Shown here piece after piece: positions 32,101 through 42,480 of a DNA stretch of 64,000 bases; within the stretch, counting starts at the first letter, position 1, and every line of letters starts with the position of its first letter. The notes below the pieces were generated by a model that was not told where the DNA came from, searched no databases, and saw nothing but the letters and a program-made list of their open reading frames with translations. Made by a program: the position numbers and the translations under genes. This DNA comes from Hymenochaete sp. R1. Taxonomy: Eukaryota > Basidiomycota > Agaricomycetes > Hymenochaetales > Hymenochaetaceae. Location of the stretch: the NCBI GenBank assembly GCA_019400425.1, contig JAFREE010000120.1, positions 1-64,000 on the forward strand, read 5' to 3'.

Positions 32101-32975
32101 CCAGCGTCTACCAGCCGACAAAAAATGAAGCGCCATTGTAGTCGATGTACTCCTTGACACGGATGGCCCAAATCGTACCTCTGTGTTTGCGGGTAGAGGT
32201 CGGCCGTGACACAAGATAGATCCCATCGTTGGGATGAAGACACCCTCGCTGTCCCTACTAAAAGTATGTAGCTGCATTTGATTTGCGTTCCGATGTATTG
32301 TATTGAACGTCGTCCACGACATTCTTGAGAAGTGTGGAATATCATCCCTCAGACACAAGACGGATGAGCTACGATGATTGTAGAGCAAATATTCTCACCT
32401 CACGACGAATACTCTGGTATGCTTCCAATAAAATACAGCGAAAAGAAGAAGGGACTCAAGAATTACGCGCCTGATTTGGTGTACGGGGAACGCCACTCTC
32501 TTATAATCCCATACCAGCTCCTTTCAACGTCATCTCGGTTGGTCTTTATCCATTTGCACGCAACCTCCTTCACCCTTCCGACTCCTCGAATTCTTGCGCA
32601 AATTCCACTGCTTGATCGCGCGAATTCCAGAGAGCAGAAGATAAATTGTCTCGAAGCTTAAACTTGTGAGTTAAGAGTGATATTTCGAAAATGTGTCCGG
32701 ATGCTGTGTACTTCAGAGAGACGAAGTACAAGAAGTGTAAAGTGCCAAGGGAAAGTTAGTTTGTTCGACTATAAAAACCAGTCACTGTGACCTTCCATTG
32801 CTCTACTCAATGCCAAAGACTCGGAGCTGTCTTTGGATTTGAGGAAACCTGGTAAACGGTGAAATTACCGGGTCGCCAGTCCTGCAGAGTGGGAAAAGAC
32901 ACGTGCCCCGGTACGCCACTCATACGGTCATTCCCATAACTTCATCGAGTCCGAAGTCCTTCGCAGCCAACTACC
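32101..32975. other. Intergenic region, no gene seen
   Basis: Holds the LSM8 3' end and the upstream region of the DUF155 gene. A long minus-strand frame over 31834-32388 is an artefact opposite LSM8. Confidence 0.5.
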
Positions 32976-34921
32976 ATGTCTCGCCCAATGGCTAATCGTA
33001 AGCCGTCAGTCGGTATTCTCTCGCGCTCAGGCCGACCAACACTCTCAACCATCCCTGAATCTGCTGTTCGTCGACCAAGTGGGCCCATCCCAAACCCCAC
33101 TGTCACCGGCGCAGCAGGTGCCGTCGGAGCCTCCGCTTCTGTTCCAGCAAAGGCACAGCGTACCTCCAAAACCTCCACAAAACTCGTCGTACTTCCATCT
33201 GAGCCGCAGACTAAACCACTTCCTGGAGAGTTGGAAGATGAGAGCAGCGAGACGCTGGTGACGAAAAAGGGGACGTTTGACTATAAGAGTGAAGGGGAGC
33301 GGATGAGCAAGACGGAGAGGAACCGTGCTGGGTATAAACGGTTGACAGCATATTGTGTCGCTGAAGGCTTGAGAATGAAGCTACTGGCTGCGTTTCTGAA
33401 GAGAGAACACAACGTCGGGCCAAGGGTCTTTGACGAAGCTCTTTATGTAGTAAGTCTCATCCTAACAAGCCTCGCTCATGAGTTGAATGGATTAATCGGC
33501 TGGTGAACTACCGCAGATGTACCATCTCCCTCTCCTACCAGGCTATGACCCAAGCGTGAATGTACGCTCCTCCGCGCCGTCCAAAACGCCTGGTGGAAAG
33601 TCGTTCCTCACGGCTCTCTCAGAAGCCGAGGAGAATGGGTACGAAGGAACGTACTTTCCTTCCGAAAACGCCAACGAACCATTCACTTCCGATGGATTCA
33701 TCCCTTCGTCGTCTCCAGAGGAGCCTCGAATTTCTGATACTGCAGGAGGCGCGAACCAGGATACGCCTAAACAAAGGCCGAGGGCGAGGTCCATTCCGGA
33801 CGAGAGGGTTGCGGAAGTCATATTCTTTGCGTATGGGGTCGTAGTTTTCTACGGCTTGCAGGAGAACCAAGAAAAGGATATTATAGACGATCTCAACTCT
33901 GCAGGAATTTTAGTTAGGAGAGTGGAGGAAGACTTGTGGGAGGTCGAAGAATGCCATTATACGGTACGTCTCTAACCCGATCTGTATAGGCATGCATAAT
34001 TTGACTCCTCAACGTTACAGTATGACCCATACGCAGCGTACCCCAGAATCTACAATGATCTTTTTAGTAAGTTCAGAGTCTGTTTACATTCCAAGAGTGA
34101 TATATCAACTTCATCCGTAGCTTTCAAATCACCATCTCATCTTCTCAAGCTCTCCATAGCTCACGCCCTCGCCCAATCCACCCTCCTCGCCCGCTACGAA
34201 TCACACGCCTCCCTTGTCCTCGCTTCTCCCCAAACAACAGCCATCCCCCGTCTCCTAGCATCCACGGGCGAATTCCGACTCCGTCGACGAGACGCGCTTC
34301 GTCTCACGGGCCGCCTGTTCCAATTACGCCGCGACGTGAACCTCGTGAGTAACGTCTTGGACGTTCCGGAGCTGTTTTGGAGCGAGGCGAGTTTGGGGGA
34401 CTTGTATGAGGCGGTGAGGGAGTATATGGAGATTGGGCCGAGGGTTACGGTGTTGAACGAGAAGCTCGCTGTAGCAAGTGATTTGGTACGTGTATTCGGA
34501 CTTCATACTCGGTTTTAATCAACCGGACTAACGCCACCCTTGTCTTCACTGTCGTGATGTAGCTCGACCTCATACACAACCATCTCAACGGAAACGCGAT
34601 GGAGCGAATAACCTGGATTATCATCTGGTGCGTCTTATCTTTCATATGGTTGAACTATCCCTCTTCTAATCACGACATTAAATAAACTATGGTAACGCCA
34701 GGCTCATCGTTGTCGCCTGCCTAGTCGAAGTCGGCGAAGTTGTCGCGCGACTCATAGTCCATGCTACGATGCCAGACCGCCAAAGCTTCATTTCTTCCCT
34801 CTACTCGACTTCCAGTGTTGGTGCTCCCGCGTCGGCAGTGGCAGCGACTGCGCAGGTGACTCTATCTCGGGAAGAGGCATTTGGGGTTTTGGAAGGGATA
34901 ATGCGGAGGAGTGTGGGTTAG
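32976..34921 (+). CDS. RMD1/DUF155 family membrane protein
   Basis: Six exons: 32976-33449, 33517-33963, 34021-34066, 34121-34485, 34563-34627, 34702-34921 (538 aa). The DUF155 core is visible: KRLTAYCVAEGLRMKLLAAF, VAEVIFFAYGVVVFYGLQ, KLSIAHALAQSTLLARYE, and SNVLDVPELFWSEASL, LYEAVREYMEIGPRVTVLNE. The C-terminus carries the expected transmembrane helix (ERITWIIIWLIVVACLVEVG), so the protein is tail-anchored-like. Yeast and animal relatives (Rmd1, Rmd8, RMND1) are linked to meiotic division and mitochondrial translation. The N-terminal 100 residues are Ser/Pro-rich and poorly conserved. Confidence 0.88.
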
Positions 34922-35164
34922 TGGCTCATATTTGGATGCGGAATATCTCATAGGTAGGTTCAAAAAGGACATCGCTCCTTTCTTGTCTTTCTGCCTTTAA
35001 CGGTTCCTTCAGTGTGTTTAAAGATAAGCAATACCTACATTTGTACAATAAGCACGTCATTCCCCTATATACACTAATCTTCATCTTCAAGCCACTTCGT
35101 CTCGTGCATTCTTTCATGTCGGATCAGTACAGTCCTCACCAACATTCGGACACTCCCCACCCCT

Positions 35165-36633
35165 TTACGACGTCGCACTCGTTCCCTCCCTCTTCAACCA
35201 CTCGCTCCACCACTCCGCAAAACCCCTACAGCCCAACGAACCCGGACTATTCAACAACGCCTGCGTCTCCAACACGTCGAGCTGCGTGTTCCCTGGTCTG
35301 TTTGCCGCCGCGGCGCCTTGGGGCGGATTGGCGTCCTCGTGGATGTGTGTGTAGGGGAGACCGAGGATGCGGGCGAAGATGAGGCACATCTCGTATTTGG
35401 TGAAGGGCTCGGGGGCGGAGAAGTGGAGGATCGGGGGGATGGGGGACGAGGAGGGGAGTTCTGCGCATAGCATAGGGATGAGTGAGCGTGGAAGAAGTGA
35501 TCAGATATCGTCGCTGGTACGGCGCTATAGATACGATACCGGTGCTTGGTGGAGGGAGGAGGGGGAGAGGAAGAACGAATGCTTACGGGTGAGTTTGACG
35601 AGGAAGCCGGCCACGTCTAGGACGTTTGTGGGGAACCTCGTCGCGTAGTGGTCCATCTTGTACGTCTTGCCGGACTGGTCTTGGACGACGTCCAACAGGA
35701 TATTAACCGCCGAGTCAGAGTTCTTCGGTGCAGGTCCGTATCTGCAACATCATCACCATCGATATTAAGGCAACAGAGAGGCAATATTAATATTGATAAT
35801 ACTGATGATACTGAACCTAAAAACATACTCACAGGACAGGAACCCTAAGCACGATCACGTCCGCCCCTGAGCCAGAGCTTGCAGCCTCCAAAACAACCTT
35901 CTCGCCCTCGCGCTTCGTCTTTCCATACAGGTTCAAGGGATTCGTCTTCCCGCTTGGCGGGATAGGCGGTGGTGGGTCTCGGCCGTCGAAGACGTAGTCT
36001 GTGGAGATGTAGATGAGCCGGAACTTGAGGGATTGGGCGAGGCGTGCAAGGTGGGCGGGGACGGAGACGTTGAGCTACTGTGCGAAGTCGCCGGGAGGAA
36101 GGCGGGAGGGGGTATGTATGTGCAATATGGTGAATTCGGTGGGCATGCGAACCGTGTATGTGAATGCCATTGGTTAGAGAAGATCAGCTATATGCAAGTG
36201 AGGGATAGGATGCATATATGCACCTTTTGGGCGTGTTCTGGGTCCTAAGTGCGATGGATGAGAAAATCAACGGAGGGGCTCGTACACAGACAAATTGAAG
36301 CACCGATCAGAGACCAACCTTCTCTGCAACGTCCGGCCTGCGCTCAGCTGCACAATGAATCACCACTTAAGCCCCCCCCCCCCCAAACAAAAAAAATCCA
36401 AAATCAGCCTACACTCATACCCAAACGTTTTGAAATAAGAGCGTACAATCAGGCCGAAAATCCGCGAAGGCACCCTCGACGGCGTGGAAGTCGAGCAGGT
36501 CGAGCGCGACGAGCTTGTTGGTGGGGCGCGAGTGGGCGAGCCCGAGGACGGGATGGCCTGCGGCTTCGAAGGCGTCGTAGACAGCAGAGCCGAGGACGCC
36601 TGAGGCGCCGGTGACGATGATTTTGGATTTCAT
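35165..36633 (-). CDS. NAD(P)-dependent sugar-nucleotide reductase-like protein (RmlD/MAT2B family)
   Basis: Five exons on the minus strand: 36447-36633, 36319-36365, 35833-36074, 35587-35741, 35165-35460 (308 aa). Extended short-chain dehydrogenase fold: the glycine motif [16 protein letters not shown] near the N-terminus, [12 protein letters not shown], the catalytic region [13 protein letters not shown] and YGKTKREGE with the YxxxK pair, and VLRVPVLYGP. This is the wording of the dTDP-4-dehydrorhamnose reductase family that also includes the regulatory beta subunit of methionine adenosyltransferase. In fungi the role is likely regulatory or in nucleotide-sugar metabolism; the substrate cannot be told. 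Intron 1 contains a run of about 14 C (G on the coding strand). Confidence 0.87.
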
Positions 36634-37088
36634 TGGTATGGTATAGGGGGTGTTCAAGTTTTTGCAGAGTATGGTGGTGAGAGGAGACGGAGAGAAGTTG
36701 GGTGTATGCGACTCTTGTTATTAGTATTCAATGCGATAATGTATTCGTGGGAACTTGTAAGTGGAAGTAAACTCGAGTCCGGATTGTGGTTAAAAATAAA
36801 AACAAGGCTGGCTCTTTGTTTTCAGGATGAGATGGACAGTGTGATCAATTAACAGGCTATGCAAAGCAATCTAATTGCCACGGATAAATTTGATCATTGG
36901 CGGCCTATGTGGAAATTATGTTGAGGAGAAAACCAAGCAAACTGACTGTCGTATTAAAAACTACAGTAGAAGACTATGAATACGAAGGTAGGGTATATGA
37001 TATGTCGATGAAAGAGAGTTTACGTCTCTCGAGACGAACATCCGGGCCCAACGCACGTCACACCATGGCCAGACACCTGGCGCAGCGA
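36634..37088. other. Intergenic region, no gene seen
   Basis: Upstream of the reductase gene and downstream of the glycine-rich protein gene. No supported feature. Confidence 0.5.
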
Positions 37089-38285
37089 CTAAACAAGCCC
37101 AACCAACCTAAACCCCATCCAAGCCACCCACACCATCCCAACAGACCACCCAGCAGCCCCATTCACCGCCGACACAGACCCCGCCCCATCAATAAGCGGC
37201 GCCGCCTGCCAAATCGTCTCGTTCAAGCACGTGAGGAGGCTCATATCCGTCCACCCGGGCAGTGCAGTATGCGTGTCATTCACGCCTGCGCTCGCGTTCA
37301 GGGCGACGGTGTCGTTATACCCGTCCAGCGTCAGCACGACGCTGCTTGCGCGGTAGTACTGGACGGCTTGTTCTGGTTGGGGCACTGTCTGTGAGGCGTC
37401 GGACGAGGCGTTGGAAGGGTTGTACGCGACGATGGGTTGGGAGCCTGTTGAGTTGGAGGTGTTGAGGAGGGAGGAGCAGTTCGTGGTGAGAGAGAAGCGG
37501 AGGGAGGTCGAGGTTGAGTTGTCTGCGATGATGTGGAAGGTGGTGTTGGAGGATTGGGAAGAGAAGGGGACGGTGGTGAGGGCTCCGCCTGGTCTGGAGC
37601 TGTTGTTGGGATCACCGTACTATATTCAATGGTAGAGACCGTTAGAATGTGAATGTGGGATACGGATGATGCATGTATAGGAAAGTTAGGAGCTGACCTC
37701 GGTGCTGTGTAGATATGCTGCACCTCCGGCTGCTCCTGCTCCCCAAGCTACAGGCCAGAAAAAGAACGGGAACCCGAGTCCGTTCACGCCTCGTTGTGAG
37801 ATACCCGGGTACCCACTTCCGTACGTCCTAAGAAACGAACGAAATGACCAACCCAAAAATAAACATCCATTCAATCAACCATCAACCCAGAACGTGGAAA
37901 AAAGCACGCACCTCGTCCCAGGAACCTCCGCTCTCGTGCCCCCACCCTGCGACCTCCCCGCAAACAGCTGTCCACTCGGTATCGTCGACACCTTCCCCCC
38001 ACCACTTCCGTACGCCGTCGCGCTCGTCCTCCCGCCGACCGTGCCACTCGAGCCTCCAAGCGGAACGGACGATCGTGGGCCTGAGCTTGACGAGCCTCCG
38101 CTGCTACTGCTGCCGCGTCCTCCCCCGCTGGAGCTTCCGCTTCCTCCACGCCCTCCTCCTCCTCCACCGCCGCCGCCTTTTCGAGGAAAGATGTCTGTAG
38201 AGCGAGCCTTCGGTTTGCGCGCGCGAGTCCGGCGACTCGAACGATCGCCGTCCGAGTTAATAGTAGAGAGGAAAGGGATACGCAT
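37089..38285 (-). CDS. Conserved basidiomycete-type protein with Gly-rich N-terminus, paralogue A
   Basis: Three exons on the minus strand: 37912-38285, 37698-37827, 37089-37619 (344 aa). A basic start and a run of Gly/Ser repeats (nine consecutive Gly) lead into a conserved segment: GGGTRAEVPGTRTYGSGYPG, RGVNGLGFPFFFWPVAWG, AYLHSTEYGDPN with RPGGALT. Next come an Asn/Ser-rich region with many potential N-glycosylation sites, and AVQYYRASSVVLTLDGYNDT, WTDMSLLTCLNETI. The gene at 61323 encodes the same arrangement, with intron positions matching exactly. This copy ends soon after the conserved block and lacks the transmembrane helix and acidic tail of the other. I do not recognise a biochemical function; a cell-surface or secretory-pathway protein is plausible. 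Confidence 0.75.
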
Positions 38286-39549
38286 TGTTCGTTAAGTTCT
38301 TCTTGGGAAAGGGGTGAATATCGATTAGTATGAGGTGTATTCTTATACCCACGCCCTCCACGTCCCTCGGGCGCGTAGAAGCCGTAGACTCCGACCATGC
38401 TGAACAATGAACGGGAACAAAGCACTCACATGTACCAGTACTAGTATCCAAACCAGTGCTTAAATTTCCAACCACCCGGAGCTTTTTCTCTGTTTATGAA
38501 AGCGTCGAGCAGAGCTTCGCTATTCTTTATTCCTTTGCCTTTGAGAACAAAGAATGTGCTATAGGCGAACTTGGAGCGTCTGCCAGGCCCCGTGAGACGC
38601 TCAACGATGAGCCTTTAAAGAAGCCGTGCAGTATTTGAGATGCTAAAAGCGACGAGGACAGGGCGTTCCTCGATGCGGTGCGTGTGCGAGGCGGTGAAAG
38701 AAAGAAAAGATTTCCTAGGCTCCCACTGCTCCCACCTTCCCGAGGTACCGACGCAAAAAACGCAAACGCAACACAAAAATGCACAGCAAGTCCGCGTGAT
38801 ACGCCCACGGAGCCTTTGTGGGTATCGAATTGAATTGAATTGAATTAGATTGGGTGCGACTGTGGGGAAAGGGAAAGATGGTGAAGATGCGAGTGGGTAG
38901 GACGGCCCGAGGGTGCGCTGAATGCGGGAGATGACGATGGCGGGATCAACGAATCAGTCGATGGACAATGTACGGAGTAGAAGGCTGTGCGTGCTAACTG
39001 ACTGCGTGTGTTCTCTGTCTCTGTGCCGTGTCACTAGTACTTGTCGTTGTCGTTAGCAACCCAACCGAGACAAGCTTGAGCCTTAGATTGTCTCAGACAA
39101 TCGCGAATCGCGAGTGAGGAGTGAGACGTAGGCCGTGGTGGTCGTGGTCGGTAGTCAAGAGCCGTCAGCAGGCAAAACACACGCAGTACCAGTAGTAAAA
39201 GACAGGATAATTGTGAGCAGTGAGCGCATCAGAACTGAGTAAAATACCGCGTTGAGGTTGGTGACGATGATGGGCGGGCCAAGCAAAACAAAACTTGAAG
39301 CAGACGCGAGAGGCCGTGTTTCTCGGCATCGTCCGCTTCCTTTCCTTTCTTCATATACGATTGCCGGGTGGGGTCAGCTTCAATCTTCACCACCGTCTAC
39401 TGGCAATGTTATCACTCGCTTGAGCATTCTAGCTCCTCAAATCATCATAATACTTCGTATTTCGCAAGATCGATGAGAAGTACGCTCGGAGAATAGTAAG
39501 AGTAAGTAGAGTGTTTCAATCTTTCTACGCTGCTTCATCATTCTAAATT
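38286..39549. other. Intergenic region, no gene seen
   Basis: Contains a short AATTG/GAATT tandem near 38827-38846 and no recognisable gene. Confidence 0.5.
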
Positions 39550-40722
39550 CTAATCCGCCTCTTGTACCTCACGAGCTTGCTTCTCACCAGTTTCCTTCCA
39601 TCCAATTATTTGATAGGAGAGTTGGCTCAGCGCATGCCTCAAGTACTTCCAGTTATCTTCGGGTTCTCCATCTTTGATACCTTTAGCATAAGACAAGATC
39701 TCGTTCACCCGCTCGAGCTTCTGCTCCAGATCCAGTCGCGACTCTTCGCTCTTATACTGCGACTCGCTTCTACTGCCCACCCTTGGGCGCCCTACTACGA
39801 ACGCAATGAACCATTTCGCAATCTTCTTTGCGTTTGCATCTCGTTCGCCATCTGGCATGGTCTCCAGTTTCACGCCTGGGAAAGGTTCTTCAGCACCTAT
39901 AGCGGACTCGCCAAGGGCACGACCCGTCTCGCGAGTGTAATTCTCCTTGATCCTCCATTTTGCCCTTTGCGCTTTGTCGTAGAGCTCGGCGTCGACGACA
40001 ATTTTGCCTTCGGGAGGGCCATTTTTGCGACTACTGAAATGGGAGCGCTCCATGAGGGTTGTCAGTCGCGCGAGATGGAGTTCCCGCTCGAACTTAGTCC
40101 AAGCACGCTCCAGTTCATCTTGCCTCGTTTCCGTGACCGCTCTCGCCATGATATAAAACTTGAGCTCGTCGCAGAGCTGCTTTGGATCGAGGTCGGCGAC
40201 CGGGACGTCGAAAGTCGGGAAAATGTTGTTTGCTTCGACGTAGTCCACGATCTCGTCCATACCTGAAATATCGCTTTGTGAAGCGGTATCGGACATGCGC
40301 GTGACTCGCTGATAAAGCTTTGTGTGCACCTGCGCGTATTCCTTCGCTTTCTCGGGAGAGATGAGCCCGTTCTCGCGTGAATGCGGCAGCGCCTTTCGTC
40401 CATTGAGGACAAGCTTCCACGCCTCATCGACCGCGGCATAGACGTGAGTGGTAATATCGAAACGGAGCTGCTTCTCTGCTGCGTTCTGGGTCCTTGCAAC
40501 CGAGTCGTTTCGACGTTCGGCGCCCCACGCGAGTCGAGCTTCGACAGCCTTCTTCCGTTCCTCGATGTCTTCGATATCTGCCAGGAGCTTTTCCGAGTGC
40601 GGAGGAACGGGGAGGCTGGTGTCGGGTGAATACCTTGCAGACATGGGTCCCAGGATCTTCCCCCTCTTTGGAGCGGAATTGCTGGCACCTTCCCCAGAAG
40701 GTCGCTTTCTGGAACTGGACAT
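39550..40722 (-). CDS. Hypothetical hydrophilic protein, intronless
   Basis: A single open frame of 390 aa from ATG 40722 (MSSSRKRPSGEGASNSAPKR); the longer frame upstream starts with a non-ATG codon. The N-terminus carries a basic cluster that looks like a nuclear localisation signal. The body is highly charged and predicted helical, for example ADIEDIEERKKAVEARLAWG, QDELERAWTKFERELHLARL, and RLDLEQKLERVNEILSYAKG, suggesting coiled coils. No transmembrane segment or catalytic motif was recognised. The lack of introns is unusual beside its intron-rich neighbours, yet the frame is long and clean, so the gene is likely real. Function unknown. Confidence 0.7.
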   Translation of the reverse strand: MSSSRKRPSGEGASNSAPKRGKILGPMSARYSPDTSLPVPPHSEKLLADIEDIEERKKAVEARLAWGAERRNDSVARTQNAAEKQLRFDITTHVYAAVDEAWKLVLNGRKALPHSRENGLISPEKAKEYAQVHTKLYQRVTRMSDTASQSDISGMDEIVDYVEANNIFPTFDVPVADLDPKQLCDELKFYIMARAVTETRQDELERAWTKFERELHLARLTTLMERSHFSSRKNGPPEGKIVVDAELYDKAQRAKWRIKENYTRETGRALGESAIGAEEPFPGVKLETMPDGERDANAKKIAKWFIAFVVGRPRVGSRSESQYKSEESRLDLEQKLERVNEILSYAKGIKDGEPEDNWKYLRHALSQLSYQIIGWKETGEKQAREVQEAD

Positions 40723-42480
40723 GAGATGACTAGGGGCCAAGCACAACGTCAGTAAGCCTTGCCTATACACTGGTAAATTTTTTGCACCTCACGAGGAGGA
40801 AGATACCGAAATCGATGGCTTAACGAGAGGAACGAACTTGAAAAACAATGGGTTCTCGTGCCAATCGCTCATCCAATTTATGCACTTACCATTCACTTTG
40901 CAGCGTTCTCGCAGGGGTGAAAAACTGACGCTTTTACGTGTAAGGCTTTCTTTTCTCTGAACATGTAGGGTGGCCTAGTCCTAGTATCTCGCAAATATGC
41001 AATGAAGTGACTGACTAGCCGACTACCAGTATGGCTACAGTAGGAGCACCTCAAACGCAAAACAGAAGTCCTTCCAGTAGAACCCTGAAAGTAGCAAACC
41101 CTTTCAAAGTGCCAGAAGATTCAAAGGGTTTGTTATCGTCGATTCTCGTATGACCTCTGTATCGCAAACCACTGGTAATCCCTCGTTGAGTCGCTGAGCT
41201 CATCCGCCGGGATGAGAAGAAAGTATGTGTTTGTTTTTTTTGGATCGGGCCATCTTGGGATTTACAAGTGCAAGTATACCCCTATACCCATGCACACTGT
41301 ACATACAATGTAGTGCATGAATCTCTAAAGTCCACACACATCACATCACGCAAAGGCTTGTATATTGTCCCAACGTCCTCCCCACCCCCCTCTTTGTGTA
41401 AGTTCAAGTAAAAGACCCCTCAACGCCTAAAATCCAGTCAATTTCGATTGAGAAATGCCTTTGAGACTCTTTCTATGCGAAAGGTATTGGGAGGCTATGG
41501 TGTATGTATGTAGAGGAGAGCGAAACATCCAGGCTGTCGCTCGATACAGCAACTTACTAATGGTCAGTCATCGATAATAGTTGTTCCAGTAGTGCATGTG
41601 TTACCACCCTCTTCAAGACGAAGCAGATAAACCGATAGTAAACACAGCACAAGCCATTCCATTCAAACAAAACCCATTCCACATGCAAGATCGAATCGTA
41701 CGAAAAAACAAACAAACGAACGAACGAACGAACAACCAGACAGAGGCACACACGAATTCGCACTAGTCGTGTTGATATATACAATTCATAAACAAAACAA
41801 ACCGAAAAGAAGAAGATATAGACAGAACAGATTGAATAAAGGGGGAAAAGGGGATAGACGAATGCAAAAAAGCGGAAGGGGAAAGACTGGAGTTAAGGTT
41901 AAGGCGACTGCGCCACCTCCCTATTGCAAGTTCGCAGGAACAGCAAATGGGAGAGCGAGTGCAGACGGAAGTAGGTTCGTTTGGAGGCTAGAGCTACATC
42001 AAGGACGAGGCAAAGAAAGAGACAGGAAAGATCGAAACGGCGATTTGGTGGATCTCTGGGGGACGGCGGGGCAAGAGTTTGAGAAGGGTTTTTTAAAGGA
42101 ACTTTCCGTAAGAATGTTATAGTGTGAGTATGGAAGAGATGGAGAGGGGGAGACCTATTGATACAGTTGGTGGGAGTTGCTTTGAACACGAAGTAACGAA
42201 ATTAAATTGCGAAAAGAAAACAACGAAGGGAGATGGGTTGTCGAATATCGTCACTGTTCGGTTAGCAGTCGGGGTTGCATATGAGAAGCGGCGAGGAACG
42301 AAAAGGATGGACGTTAAATGTGTGGATATCGTAGGATAGTGAGTATCAAAAGGGAACGAAAGCTTCAGAAGGGAAAGATAGAAATGAGATCCCAGAATAT
42401 CAAACCCGAAAAAACAACGTTAGATTTATGAAAAGACAGTCTGGGTGAGACCAGTGACAACGGAACGGAGAAGCCAACCC
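40723..42480. other. Long non-coding stretch
   Basis: Upstream region of the intronless gene and the 3' region of the large HMG-box gene. It has a CGAA tandem repeat at about 41717-41732 and AT-rich segments. No coding region was supported. Confidence 0.5.
41717..41732. repeat. (CGAA)n short tandem repeat
   Basis: Four CGAA units following AAAC repeats, in non-coding sequence. Confidence 0.7.

Noticed and set aside
31834..32388. 184-codon minus-strand frame
   Set aside because: It lies opposite LSM8 exons 3-4, whose protein matches the LSm8 family on the plus strand; the minus frame has no motif.
39562..40266. 234-codon plus-strand frame
   Set aside because: It is antisense to the clean 390-aa minus-strand gene, starts in the middle of it and shows no domain.
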